Assembly (NCBI GenBank): GCA_002389505.1
Contig: DGPA01000044.1
Span: 233,540 to 297,539, forward strand
Direction: 5' to 3'
Length of the DNA: 64,000 bases
From: Halieaceae bacterium UBA4452
GTDB taxonomy: Bacteria; Pseudomonadota; Gammaproteobacteria; Pseudomonadales; Halieaceae
The notes beneath the pieces were generated by a model, which saw nothing but the letters and a program-made list of their open reading frames with translations, was not told where the DNA came from and searched no databases. Position numbers and translations under genes: made by a program. Shown here piece after piece: positions 26,121-35,933 of this stretch; within the stretch, counting starts at the first letter, position 1, and each line of letters opens with the position of its first letter.

Positions 26121-26130
26121 ATGTATTTAT
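26112..26130. promoter_or_regulatory. LysR-type T-N11-A operator
   Basis: ATAAAT-CAAATGT-ATTTAT is a perfect inverted repeat of six-base arms containing the LysR-type box T-N11-A (T26113 to A26125). It lies 37 bases before the lysR ATG and covers the -35 of the divergent minus-strand promoter. LysR regulators usually sit at such sites between their own gene and a divergent target, so the target here would be the candidate small RNA or the TPR gene. Confidence 0.55.
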
Positions 26131-26166
26131 ATTATTGCATCCATTCTTCTATGGCATACTAAGCTG

Positions 26167-27102
26167 ATGAATGTAAAAGCCCTCGCCAAAGCCGATTTAA
26201 ACTTACTGGTCGCACTCTATGTATTACTCGAAGAGGGCTCTGTATCCGCCGCCGCTAAGCGGCTATCGATTACCCAGCCGGCCATGTCAAAAACGCTTGC
26301 GCGGCTACGCAACACCTTTGACGACCCCCTGTTTGTTCGATCAAAGCGGGGCATTCAGCCAACGCCTAGAGCGGAATTAGTGGGCGCTGAGTTGAAACCA
26401 TTGCTGTCAAAAATAGAAACCTTATTAGACGGCGAGGATTTTACTCCGGCCTCCTATCGGGGCGAGATTCAAATAGCAATTTCAGAATACGTGGGGATCT
26501 CCCTACTCCCTCCGCTGTCCGCTAAACTGCAGCAGTTGGCTCCAAAACTGCGGTTGAAAACCATTACCCGGGTTGAAAACCAGCTGCACCAGCTGGCCAC
26601 GGGGGATCTCGATTTTGCTATTCAACTCAGTCGACGCGACTACCCAAAAGAATATCGATATCAATCATTGGGAAATTCACCCCTTGGCATTTTTGTTCGG
26701 CGCGACCATCCACTGATTGGCCAAGTAATTACCCGAGATAATCTGTCATATTTTCCCTCGATAAACTTGTATGTATCAGACCGAATGGAATCCCCACAGC
26801 TGCCCGAATTGCCTGCCATGGGTGAGCGAGTGGGGATGCTTGAAACATCGCATTTACTGACCGCGCTGGAAGTTTTACGAGAGACTGACTACACGCTTAT
26901 TTGCCCTGCCTATCTGGCTCGTAATGAAGGCGCGACCCGGGACGTTGTCGCGCTCCCGCTACCTACGGAAGACGCGCAAAGCGTCGATTACACCCTCGTC
27001 GCGCACGAGCGAACGCGACGTTCCGCGATTCACCAATGGCTGTGGAACGAAATACTCGATACCGTGCGTAATATGCGAATTAGAACCGTCCACCGCGGGT
27101 GA
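26167..27102 (+). CDS. LysR-family transcriptional regulator
   Basis: A 311-residue LysR regulator. The winged helix-turn-helix spans about residues 8-66 (DLNLLVALYVLLEEGSVSAAAKRL, ITQPAMSKTLARLR); the rest is the two-lobed inducer-binding domain. The N-terminus LNLL...LEEGSVS and RNTFDDPLFVRSKRGIQPT places it in the NodD/LinR/SyrM-like branch by eye. The inducer is unknown. A T-N11-A palindrome lies just upstream, so it probably controls itself and the divergent minus-strand transcript. The DUF1501 gene is convergent downstream. Confidence 0.92.
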   Translation: MNVKALAKADLNLLVALYVLLEEGSVSAAAKRLSITQPAMSKTLARLRNTFDDPLFVRSKRGIQPTPRAELVGAELKPLLSKIETLLDGEDFTPASYRGEIQIAISEYVGISLLPPLSAKLQQLAPKLRLKTITRVENQLHQLATGDLDFAIQLSRRDYPKEYRYQSLGNSPLGIFVRRDHPLIGQVITRDNLSYFPSINLYVSDRMESPQLPELPAMGERVGMLETSHLLTALEVLRETDYTLICPAYLARNEGATRDVVALPLPTEDAQSVDYTLVAHERTRRSAIHQWLWNEILDTVRNMRIRTVHRG

Positions 27103-27189
27103 GCAGGACGCCCCTGTTGCCCAGCTGTCACGGACCGTTCTCGGCGCCGAAGGGGTCGGTCGAGCACGGCTACCCCGCCGTCTCTTGAC

Positions 27190-28557
27190 TCAGCTGGAGA
27201 GGAAGGCGAGGTTATGCTCAAAACGGCCCATATTGGGAAATATGTCTGGTAAATGACTTTCTGAAAGCCCCATCCAGCCGGCTAAGTGCGCGCCGACCTC
27301 ATCCAAGGCGGTCGTTGGAATCCACCGACCTCGCCGATCGGTGGAGTCATCGCCGTTCTTTTGTAGTAGTGGAAAGTGACCGTGTAGTCCTGGCATAACA
27401 GCGCCGCCCACGACCAGCCCGTGATACCCCCATGCATGATCAGTTCCCGCATTGGAGTTGACTTCGAAGGTCCGTCCAAAATCGGACAGCGTGAAGGTGG
27501 TGACATCGCGAGTCTTCTCTATGGCGGCCATCTCTGCAGAAAACGCGGTTAACGCGCCATCAAGCTGGGACAGTCGTGTGGCCAAGATCGGGCCTTGATT
27601 AGAGTGATTATCAAAGCCGCCATGGTTAACAAAAAATACCTGTGGTTGGCTGGGCAAGTAATTATAACGCTGTAGGCGAATCAGTTCAGCAACGTCGCGC
27701 AGCTGTCTGCCAATAGCGGTATTAGGGAACGGTACGCTGCTAGAGGGTCCCGATGTTCTTGCCACAGCAAGTTGCTCTCCCAATGTTAATGCGTCGAGCA
27801 TGGCGCTGTTAGCCCTCGCCTGGAGCATATTATTATTGTTGCCCAGCAGCCACTTGAACGCATCTGTTCGGGCCTCTCGCTCGGCGCCTGAAATAGCGCG
27901 GGGCGTCAAGTTATAATTTGCCTGTAGCGATGCGGGAGCGGACGTATCCCCGGTCAGAATGAGGGCATTGCCCGATAGTGATATGCCCATAGGAAGCAAC
28001 GCATCTGATGGACGCGTTAAATGGTCAACCAAGCGCCCCATCCAACCACTCGCGGATGCCATTTGAGGCATCCCACTGTGCATTTGAGCCACCTGATCTG
28101 AATGCGAGAAGAGTCGTTCGGGCCGAAAGAACGCCGGGTCACGGAGGTAATCAGCTTTAACCGTAGGTCGCACCAGCGTTCCCATGTTGGCGATAACTGC
28201 TAGCTCGTCTCTAGCTGCGGCATTCGCTAAACCCGTTAAGCCGGGGTGCAGACCCCACTCGGTGCTCTCTCCATAGGCGTTGTTAACACCTTCGGCAAAA
28301 GGCAATGCCTCCGTACTTGCCAGTCCGAACACACCACGCTCTGCCTCATAGTCATTGCGCGTTTTGCCATTGAGCGGCACAACGATATTGTTACTGTCCC
28401 CGCCCCCTGACATGAAGACACACACTAGCGCGCGCTGGGAAGTGCCGCCAGTTGCCATGGCAGTCAAGCCGCCGATGGGCGCGACGAGTGCCGCCGTCGC
28501 TGCCGAGACAGTGTGTTTGAGTAATGTTCGTCGGTTATAGCGTTTTAAGAAAGACAT
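27190..28557 (-). CDS. DUF1501 exported protein (Tat signal)
   Basis: A 455-residue DUF1501 protein from the start at 28557, which has GGGAG upstream; the longer frame to 28683 overlaps the previous gene and has no family match. The N-terminus YNRRTLLKHTVSAATAALVAP is a twin-arginine signal, so it is exported folded. The family belongs to the alkaline-phosphatase-like/sulfatase fold group, and the motifs FMSGGGDSNNIVVPL near the start, HSDQVAQMHSG and DHAWGYHGLVVGG are typical. Biochemical role not established. It follows the DUF1800 gene by 16 bases; the two families co-occur widely and are probably partners. Confidence 0.88.
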   Translation of the reverse strand: MSFLKRYNRRTLLKHTVSAATAALVAPIGGLTAMATGGTSQRALVCVFMSGGGDSNNIVVPLNGKTRNDYEAERGVFGLASTEALPFAEGVNNAYGESTEWGLHPGLTGLANAAARDELAVIANMGTLVRPTVKADYLRDPAFFRPERLFSHSDQVAQMHSGMPQMASASGWMGRLVDHLTRPSDALLPMGISLSGNALILTGDTSAPASLQANYNLTPRAISGAEREARTDAFKWLLGNNNNMLQARANSAMLDALTLGEQLAVARTSGPSSSVPFPNTAIGRQLRDVAELIRLQRYNYLPSQPQVFFVNHGGFDNHSNQGPILATRLSQLDGALTAFSAEMAAIEKTRDVTTFTLSDFGRTFEVNSNAGTDHAWGYHGLVVGGAVMPGLHGHFPLLQKNGDDSTDRRGRWIPTTALDEVGAHLAGWMGLSESHLPDIFPNMGRFEHNLAFLSS

Positions 28558-28573
28558 GGAGACTCCCTGACAA

Positions 28574-30268
28574 TCATTGATTTTGAATCCACGCACGAGT
28601 ATTGCTAATGAGGTAGATGGCCATTCGTGCTCGCCGCTTACCTGACTCACTGCTGATAGCCGCCAACACTGTTGCGCGGTCACTGTCGCTCAAGGGGGAT
28701 TGAAGTAAGCGATTTGATAGCTCGTCAACGAGCGCTTCGGGCTCTAGTAAGTGCAACGCGCCAAGTTTGACGGATACCCCCCCCAAGCTATCGCGGGTTA
28801 ATTCATCGATAAAATTTGCTCGGTTCAAGCTCCCCGTCAGCGTATGAATGGCAAACTCAGGGCCATCGGCATGATTGCCACCGTGATCACCATGGAAGGT
28901 ACCGTGTGCTAAATGAAAATAGTTGAACACGGAGGGTGCTCGCCAAGGATCTTGCTCCATAGCGCGAGCGTAGTTTCTTAACTCATTTGAAGTGCTCTCC
29001 GGATTGAGCTGGGCATCAAATGCACGCAAGCTAGCGGTCATAAATAGCACGGGTTCCCGCAGATGGCCGGCCATCATCGCTTCGGGGGCAGAGCTTGCCT
29101 CAGCATGCATGAACAGCTTTTTTAGCACCGCATGCATGTCGCCCCTCACCCCACTTCCGTTGTTGTTGAACGCGCTGGCAACGGCCTTTATGTACTTCTC
29201 ACTGGGATTACTGCTGACAAAATGATGGATTAATCGCTGCGCAAGAAACGGTCCCATATTAGGGTGTTCGAATAGATAATCCAGAACGCGATTGACTTCC
29301 TCGTCTGCGGCTAAATCCGCAGGGATAATGAGGTCACCACTAAACAGCCGCTTTTCTGTCGCGTCGTGTCTGTCGCTACAGCGCGAGGGTATCATGGGGC
29401 CAAGATGGAAAACCGAGGGGTTACGACAGCGATTATTAGCGCCTTCTCTAGTCGGGTAGGTCCAACCCGACAACGCCCGAGCCAATCCCATAACGTCGTC
29501 CTCGTTATAGCTTGGAATATCGAGCCCTGAGCGCTTGTCTGTCTTGATACTACCATCAAGTTTGAGCATTACCGGACCAATGGTGAACAGCTGAAGGAGC
29601 TCCCGAGAAAAGTTTTCGTTAGGTATTCGATTATTGTCTGCGCGGCTACCTACCATGTTGAGATACGCGCCCATCGAGGGATGCAGGGTGATCACCTCCA
29701 TGATTCGTCGATAGTTGTCGAAGGCGAGATCATGTAGGGTTTCGACGTAGGGCTGCATGCGTTCGCGGTGTCGCAGTTCTGTCTCTGAGACGACCCACAG
29801 CTGGCTCAGAAAAAACGCGACCCGCTGGCGTAATTGGTCAGATTCATGCACTGCGTTGTAAAAAAACCGTCGCTGTACCGGTCTGAAGGAGCTGAATTCT
29901 CCAGGCGCATAGGCCGTCTCTGGATAAGGAAAGGTACTGGTATTAACACTGAATTGCGCTTGCAGGAATGCTTCTTTGGCGCTGTTATCTAATTTGCCGC
30001 TTGCAGCCGTCATATTTGCTAACAGGTCACTGTTCGGTCCCCACGTTGTTTGATAAAGAAACCGTTGTATGTCAGTGACCGTCGAACTGGCTGAATCATT
30101 CGCGCCGCCACTGTTACCCCCAGCATTGCCAGCATTGTCGGGTTTCGCGGCCTCCACGTGACTGCTGTGCATTGGCATGACAGCCAACACCAGTGCAAGC
30201 ATCAGCGGGATCACCGCGGCCTGCGCACTCGTGGTAACACGATTTTTTTGCGGGTGCTCTACTCTCAT
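28574..30268 (-). CDS. DUF1800 exported protein
   Basis: A 564-residue DUF1800 protein from the ATG at 30268, with AAGGA upstream; the frame extends to 30337 without support. A signal peptide of about 40 residues (PLMLALVLAVMPMHSSHVEA) is followed by a Gly/Asn/Ala linker and the DUF1800 domain. Family landmarks are RFLYQTTWGP, RVAFFLSQLWVVSE, NENFSRELLQLFTIG, EDDVMGLARALSGWT and HLREPVLFMTASLRAF. Function unknown; it is usually encoded beside DUF1501, as here. The first gene of this two-gene operon. Confidence 0.9.
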   Translation of the reverse strand: MRVEHPQKNRVTTSAQAAVIPLMLALVLAVMPMHSSHVEAAKPDNAGNAGGNSGGANDSASSTVTDIQRFLYQTTWGPNSDLLANMTAASGKLDNSAKEAFLQAQFSVNTSTFPYPETAYAPGEFSSFRPVQRRFFYNAVHESDQLRQRVAFFLSQLWVVSETELRHRERMQPYVETLHDLAFDNYRRIMEVITLHPSMGAYLNMVGSRADNNRIPNENFSRELLQLFTIGPVMLKLDGSIKTDKRSGLDIPSYNEDDVMGLARALSGWTYPTREGANNRCRNPSVFHLGPMIPSRCSDRHDATEKRLFSGDLIIPADLAADEEVNRVLDYLFEHPNMGPFLAQRLIHHFVSSNPSEKYIKAVASAFNNNGSGVRGDMHAVLKKLFMHAEASSAPEAMMAGHLREPVLFMTASLRAFDAQLNPESTSNELRNYARAMEQDPWRAPSVFNYFHLAHGTFHGDHGGNHADGPEFAIHTLTGSLNRANFIDELTRDSLGGVSVKLGALHLLEPEALVDELSNRLLQSPLSDSDRATVLAAISSESGKRRARMAIYLISNTRAWIQNQ

Positions 30269-30494
30269 CGTCACTAGTTCCTTTTTAGGAGCGACAACCG
30301 GGTCGAGTCGCCGAGAGCGGGAAGGGCCTCGCCGCACGGGCCATTACTGCTCAGAATTGCATCGATCACCCCTCTACTCTCGCAAAATACAAGGCTATCT
30401 GCAAGATAATTCGGATACAGTAAATCACTCTCCGACGCTAGGGTTGCGTAGGTAAGCGTGTAATAATGCCTGCCTATGTCAGGTTAGCTGCGGT

Positions 30495-31307
30495 ATGTCT
30501 AAAAAAAATCCAAGACCCATTCCCCAATTTAATACAGCCATTATCGAAACTCATTGCCACCTCGATTATCTTGCTGAGGAGGACCTAGAGTCGGTGCTCC
30601 AACAAGCCCGAGACGTGGGGGTGGAGCGTTTCGTGACCATTGCAGTGTCGCCAGATAATTTAGCAGTGGTTCGTCAATTGACTGACCGTGCTGATGACAT
30701 TTGGGGAACTCAGGGCATTCATCCTCATGAAGCTGACGCTTGGTGCGAGGATGTGGCTGAGGCGGTCCGTCTCGGGGCGCAACACCCCCGCATTGTCGCC
30801 ATTGGGGAAATAGGTCTCGATTATCACTACCACCATGCCGACCGGCGAGCTCAAGCGGGGGCTTTTGAGCAGCAGCTGGCCATTGCGCAGTCACTCGACC
30901 TGCCGGTAGTGATTCATACCCGAGATGCCGACGAGGATACCCGCGCCATCCTCGCCAATGCGGCGCAAGGGTTGGCTAAAAAAGGCGTCATTCATAGCTT
31001 TACCAGCGGCTTGCCTCTGGCTGAATACTGTCTCAGTGAAGGTTTCTATTTAGGCTTTAACGGCATTACCACCTTTAATCGCGCTGAAAATGTTCGAGCG
31101 GTTGTTCGTGCCACCCCCATCGAACAAATCGTTCTGGAAACTGATTCGCCTTACTTAACCCCGGTACCCTACCGGGGGCGCGTCAACTCGCCGGTTTATT
31201 TACCCTTCATTGCAGAGAAGGTCGCTGAACTGAAAGGTGTTGATGTGGAACTGCTCCTAAGCATCACTCAACGCAATAGTCATGCACTGTTCTTTGATAC
31301 CCTGTGA
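30495..31307 (+). CDS. TatD-family metal-dependent hydrolase
   Basis: A 270-residue TatD-like hydrolase of the amidohydrolase TIM-barrel type. Metal ligands are seen as HCHLD (about H20, H22), Glu in AIGEIGLDYHY, His in VVIHTRDAD, His in VIHSFTS and Asp in LETDSPYLTPVPYRG. Such enzymes act as 3'-5' DNases or on related phosphoesters. Which of the TatD/YcfH/YjjV paralogues it corresponds to is unclear. The stop overlaps the GTG start of rapA (GTGA). Confidence 0.9.
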   Translation: MSKKNPRPIPQFNTAIIETHCHLDYLAEEDLESVLQQARDVGVERFVTIAVSPDNLAVVRQLTDRADDIWGTQGIHPHEADAWCEDVAEAVRLGAQHPRIVAIGEIGLDYHYHHADRRAQAGAFEQQLAIAQSLDLPVVIHTRDADEDTRAILANAAQGLAKKGVIHSFTSGLPLAEYCLSEGFYLGFNGITTFNRAENVRAVVRATPIEQIVLETDSPYLTPVPYRGRVNSPVYLPFIAEKVAELKGVDVELLLSITQRNSHALFFDTL

Positions 31308-34051
31308 GTGAATTCGTATTAGGGCAGCGCTGGGTCAGCCATGCGGATGTCACCCTAGGCCTTGGCATTATCGTTGAATTGGACGATCGACGCTTGACGC
31401 TCCATTTTCCAGCGGTCGGTGAAGACCGCACTTATGCCGTGAATCGCGCACCGCTGACACGACTTTCCTTGAAAGTGGGTGATCCACTTCGACGGAGTGA
31501 TGGTGGCGAATACACCGTTATTGATGTGCAGGATGTCGACGGCGTCCTGGCCTATATTGTTCAGGGCGACGATCAACCTCTGGTGGTGTCTGAGCTTGAG
31601 CTGGATGCACACATTCAACTCAGTGCACCGATGGATCGCTTATTGAATAATCAGTTCGATAAATTAATCGACTTTCGTCTGCGCTATGCCACGTTAATAC
31701 ATCAAGCGGGTGCCACCGGCAGCACTGTTAAAGGGCTGTTGGGCGCTCGGACCTCATTGCTCTCTCATCAACTGTATATTGCTGCAGAGGTGGGTCGGCG
31801 CTTCGCTCCGAGGGTTTTACTCGCCGACGAGGTGGGGTTAGGCAAAACCATTGAAGCAGGCTTAATTTTGTCGCAGCAGTTACTCACCGGGCGCGCCCAT
31901 CGGGTGCTGATCATGGTGCCTGATGCACTGATTCATCAGTGGTTAGTCGAGATGTTACGCCGATTTAATCTGCATTTTTCACTGTACGACCACGCCCGCC
32001 TTGAAGAGGGTCACGATGACGCGCCTTTTGAGACCGAGCAGTTGGTCTTGGCGCCCTACTCCTTGTTTGCCGGGAGCTCCGCCCGGGCGATGGCCCTGGA
32101 AGCCGATTGGGACATGGTGGTGGTGGATGAAGCGCATCACCTGCACCGAGGCCCGGGTGAAGAAGGCGCTTTATACGGATTTGTTGAGGCGCTATCGGCC
32201 AGTACAAAAGGCCTATTACTGCTCACTGCTACCCCCGAACAGGCTGGTGTCGAGGGGCATTTTGAACGACTACGATTGCTAGATCCCAACCGATTTAATA
32301 CGCTTGACGGATTTCTAGAGGACCAACGGCATTATGGCAATTGGAATAGACTGATTGAACAACTCCAATCAGGGGAAGTACCCGATGGCCTCCCACGTGG
32401 CATCAATACAAGCGACCCTGTTGACAACCAAGTTCGGCAATTACTTGATCGCTACGGCACTGGCCGCGTGCTGTTTCGTAATACCCGAAGTTCAGTGCCG
32501 GGGTTTCCGGATCGACTCCTGAGCGCATACCCGCTCAGCTGCCCTAACCTGTACGCTGACTGTGGTCACGAGCTATGCCCCGAACAGCATTATTCTGAGG
32601 TTAACTGGTTACGCCAGGACCCGCGAGTCACTTGGCTTGAAGAAACCTTGCGCGCGCTACGGCCGGCGAAGGTATTAGTCATTTGCGCCCATGCGGACAC
32701 AGCGCTGGCGCTTGAGCATCACTTGCACATGCATGCCGGCGTCCGCTGCGCTGCCTTTCACGAGGGGCTGAGCTTGGTCGAACGTGATCGTGCGGCGGCC
32801 TATTTTGCAGATGAGATAGGTGGCGCGCAGGCGCTCATTTGTTCCGAAATTGGTAGTGAGGGTCGCAACTTTCAATTTGCGCATCATCTTATTTGTTTTG
32901 ACCTGCCTGAGAATCCCGACCTCCTTGAGCAGCGCATTGGTAGACTTGACCGAATTGGTCAAACAAAGGACGTCCATGTCCATGTGCCGTATTTGGCGGA
33001 CACCGCGCAAGAGGTGCTTTATTCCTGGCACCACTTCGGTTTAGCGGCGTTCACCCACCCCTGTGCTATTGGACATGCCGTGTACGACGCGTTTTTCACC
33101 CAACTACAGGCCGCGCTTAAATCACCCAAGGAAAGTCATCAGTCACTCCTTGATGCGACAGCAGCCATGCGGGAGAACCTCGAATGGGAGATGCAGCAGG
33201 GCCGAGACCGGCTCTTAGAACTTAACTCCCATGATCCATTGATGGGAGCTCAGGTGATTGCTGAACTCAGAGAAGAGGAGCAGCCGGAGAAAATTGATGG
33301 CTTTGCGACGTTGTTATTTGATCGCATTGGCGTCACACAAGACTACTACTCCGATACTTGTTATGTACTTAAGCCGTCAGAGATGCTCATTACTGGCCAG
33401 CTACCCGGACTTGATGAGGATGGCATTACGGTCACATTCGATCGGGAAACCGCCTTGGCAAGAGATGACGTGCACTTCCTCACTTGGGAACACCCACTCA
33501 TGCGCGAGGCAATGAATGTCGTGACGAGTAGTGAGCTTGGCAATGCAGCGCTCGGCACCTTTAAACATTCAAAAATAAAGCCCGGCTCGGTGATTCTAGA
33601 GGCGCTCGTTGGCATTGATTGCTTGGCCCCCAAAGCCTTAGAGATAGGTCGTTTTCTGCCCATGTCACCGCTACGCTTTGTTATTTTGCCCGACGCTACC
33701 AACGCCGCTCAGGCGATCGGCCATGAGGCACTTAATCGACTGCTAGAACCGGTGGCGCCGACCACTTCAGCAAACGTTATTCGCCAAATAACACCGTTAT
33801 TAGAAAAGCAGATAACCGAGGCAGAGCGCCTCGCTGAAATTGAGCTGACAAGGTTAAAAGAAACGGCAGTGAAAACACTGGTGGAAAATTTAGGTGCTGA
33901 ACGCGAGAGATTGCTTTATTTAAGTACCGTCAACCCAGGCATACGGCAAACAGAAATCGATGACCTTGAGCAGCGGATCGAACAAAGCAAGCATGCCATC
34001 AGCCATGCGCGTATTGTGCAGCAGGCTTTACGGGTAGCTATTGCCACCTAG
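31304..34051 (+). CDS. rapA: RapA, RNA-polymerase-associated SWI2/SNF2 ATPase
   Basis: A 915-residue Swi2/Snf2-type ATPase that binds core RNA polymerase and helps recycle it. The N-terminal LGQRWVSHAD matches the RapA Tudor-like domain; Walker A is DEVGLGKTIEAG (about 177-188) and the Walker B box is VVVDEAHHL (about 273-281). Helicase motifs VI are near EQRIGRLDRIGQT. The C-terminus is a coiled-coil. GTG start, coupled to tatD. Its stop TAG is within CTAG (34048-34051), which also holds the stop of the convergent DUF3604 gene. Confidence 0.94.
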   Translation: MSEFVLGQRWVSHADVTLGLGIIVELDDRRLTLHFPAVGEDRTYAVNRAPLTRLSLKVGDPLRRSDGGEYTVIDVQDVDGVLAYIVQGDDQPLVVSELELDAHIQLSAPMDRLLNNQFDKLIDFRLRYATLIHQAGATGSTVKGLLGARTSLLSHQLYIAAEVGRRFAPRVLLADEVGLGKTIEAGLILSQQLLTGRAHRVLIMVPDALIHQWLVEMLRRFNLHFSLYDHARLEEGHDDAPFETEQLVLAPYSLFAGSSARAMALEADWDMVVVDEAHHLHRGPGEEGALYGFVEALSASTKGLLLLTATPEQAGVEGHFERLRLLDPNRFNTLDGFLEDQRHYGNWNRLIEQLQSGEVPDGLPRGINTSDPVDNQVRQLLDRYGTGRVLFRNTRSSVPGFPDRLLSAYPLSCPNLYADCGHELCPEQHYSEVNWLRQDPRVTWLEETLRALRPAKVLVICAHADTALALEHHLHMHAGVRCAAFHEGLSLVERDRAAAYFADEIGGAQALICSEIGSEGRNFQFAHHLICFDLPENPDLLEQRIGRLDRIGQTKDVHVHVPYLADTAQEVLYSWHHFGLAAFTHPCAIGHAVYDAFFTQLQAALKSPKESHQSLLDATAAMRENLEWEMQQGRDRLLELNSHDPLMGAQVIAELREEEQPEKIDGFATLLFDRIGVTQDYYSDTCYVLKPSEMLITGQLPGLDEDGITVTFDRETALARDDVHFLTWEHPLMREAMNVVTSSELGNAALGTFKHSKIKPGSVILEALVGIDCLAPKALEIGRFLPMSPLRFVILPDATNAAQAIGHEALNRLLEPVAPTTSANVIRQITPLLEKQITEAERLAEIELTRLKETAVKTLVENLGAERERLLYLSTVNPGIRQTEIDDLEQRIEQSKHAISHARIVQQALRVAIAT

Positions 34052-35928
34052 GGGGCGGTGTACCAAATGGCAGAGGTGTAGGCCCGTTCTTGTAGGGTAT
34101 CGGGACGGGAAGTCTCAACCTCTCCTCCCAGAGCGATTTTGTCGTAAAGCGAGTGTCGCGCGGTTGGAATTTGCAGGACCCGGACATAATAAAAAGCCGA
34201 TTCTAACGGGTCAAACCATGGGTCAGTCCACGCCACACTAAGGTGCGCCGCGCCGGGACTATTATCAATACCGCCGGTACGGAGATCGACCGTACTGGCT
34301 ATCGCTGTCAATGACCCGTCGTCGAGTAATCGATTATTTCCCGCCCATGCAACATTAAACACCTGCTCGACACTGTTGCCGGTAGCGTCAAGCCAGCCTT
34401 TGACCACTTGGATTCGATCGAGATGACCTGACAAAGGGTCTGCAGTGGCTTCAATTAACAGTGTCGGTGCCTCCTCGCCTGGATTATCAGGTAGTTCGCC
34501 ACCCATAGGCACCGCTCGCGTCAGCACATTTGATGGGAACCCTGAGTCCTCCAGATCAGCCGATGTCACATTCCACCCTGCGTATACCCTCACTCCGATT
34601 CGAGGGCCGGTTGTCGCATAGACCTCTCGTCGGCGCATGGCGGCTAGAATGGCGGCTCTGGAATTTTCCTCCGCCCAAATGGCGGCTCGACCAGACGCCC
34701 CCATGGCCCAACCGAACGTGCTTTTGGCACTATCACCCAAACGACGGTTTTTGTTGGCCGGTATTGAATCAGTCGCCATTTTGCCCAAGAAGTTATCCTC
34801 ATCAGCCGAAGACAGCGCACTGTGCGCATCGGTGGATCCGATCACGCCAAATTGGAAAGGATTACTGCCTAGCCGAGCACCGAGTTCAAGGCCTCGGCGT
34901 AGCGCAGGTCGAATAAAGTCGCCTCTGCGGGGTTGGTACGTCGTGCTCCCTCGTTGTATGTAGAACGGATAATTTTCAAAGTCAGCAAAAGCATCTTCTG
35001 GGCTAAACAGTGAATGGGTTTCCGAATCACCTTTTATTTGAGTGATTTCGACAATGGGTTCCCAATACTGCCGTATTTCCGCTAATGCCGCGGTCATGGG
35101 TTCGCCGCGTAAGGTTCGATCTGAAAACATGGCTCCTTTCGAGATATTGGAGTTGTGGGGTATAGCAATAAAATCACCCCCCGTATTTTTTCGTGTCTTG
35201 TCTAACCAGGTCCAAAGATCTTCAGGGTAGATACTTTGATCCAGACCAAAAGGGATGAAGGTTTGCGCGGCCGTGGCATCGATATCGGTCATCACCACCC
35301 GATGTAAGTTGCCACCCCCAGGAATACTGCTGTACTCCCAGCCAATAATTGCGCTGAAGTCGCCCGGTTGGTTATGCTGATCAGCGGCCTCGGTGATCTG
35401 TCGCCAAGCGTCGGCTTCTACCCTAGGTTGCTCTGGAACCCAGCTAAGATCAATCTCCCAGACCTTCGCCGCATCGATGGGATCATCAAAAGGTGTGGGC
35501 AACACATCTAAAAACAGTTTACGACCCTGCCCGTCATCGATAGCATCGCGCAATACAAATGTGGCTACCCGCGCTTTTAAGCGATCAATCCAACCAATGT
35601 CAGCGGCGTCGGCACCATGAAAATACGTATTGCGCATAACCCCCATGAATTCAGCGTGATCAGAGACCACTAAAAAATCGAGGGGTCGCTCCAGCTGGAC
35701 GCGAACCCCGTTGTAGGGATGCAGCACTGGCTCTCCCTTGGCAAAACGATAGGCATCATTGGGTGTTGACGCGAGATTATTATTGACAAAAGCATCTGAG
35801 GAAAAGGTTGTATGTAAGTGGGTATCTCCCCACAACAACTGCTTAGAATCCGCCCACCCAAAGTCAGAAAACACGAGATTCAGTGCGAAGAAAATACAGG
35901 CTTTTATCCCTCTGTTACTCTGGCGCAT
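34048..35928 (-). CDS. Exported DUF3604 protein (PHP-like domain)
   Basis: A 626-residue DUF3604 protein. From the ATG at 35928 it has a signal peptide (ACIFFALNLVFSDFGWA, cleaved near residue 28); the frame to 35994 runs into the upstream crotonase gene and is not used. The domain begins WGDTHLHTTFSSDAF, with the H-x-H pair typical of PHP-like metal sites, and later DHAEFMG, IGWEYSS and GSTDAHSAL. Family function is not established, probably a metal-dependent phosphoesterase in the periplasm. It starts five bases after the crotonase stop, so it is co-transcribed with the CoA-ester genes. Confidence 0.87.
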   Translation of the reverse strand: MRQSNRGIKACIFFALNLVFSDFGWADSKQLLWGDTHLHTTFSSDAFVNNNLASTPNDAYRFAKGEPVLHPYNGVRVQLERPLDFLVVSDHAEFMGVMRNTYFHGADAADIGWIDRLKARVATFVLRDAIDDGQGRKLFLDVLPTPFDDPIDAAKVWEIDLSWVPEQPRVEADAWRQITEAADQHNQPGDFSAIIGWEYSSIPGGGNLHRVVMTDIDATAAQTFIPFGLDQSIYPEDLWTWLDKTRKNTGGDFIAIPHNSNISKGAMFSDRTLRGEPMTAALAEIRQYWEPIVEITQIKGDSETHSLFSPEDAFADFENYPFYIQRGSTTYQPRRGDFIRPALRRGLELGARLGSNPFQFGVIGSTDAHSALSSADEDNFLGKMATDSIPANKNRRLGDSAKSTFGWAMGASGRAAIWAEENSRAAILAAMRRREVYATTGPRIGVRVYAGWNVTSADLEDSGFPSNVLTRAVPMGGELPDNPGEEAPTLLIEATADPLSGHLDRIQVVKGWLDATGNSVEQVFNVAWAGNNRLLDDGSLTAIASTVDLRTGGIDNSPGAAHLSVAWTDPWFDPLESAFYYVRVLQIPTARHSLYDKIALGGEVETSRPDTLQERAYTSAIWYTAP

Positions 35929-35933
35929 TGGAG

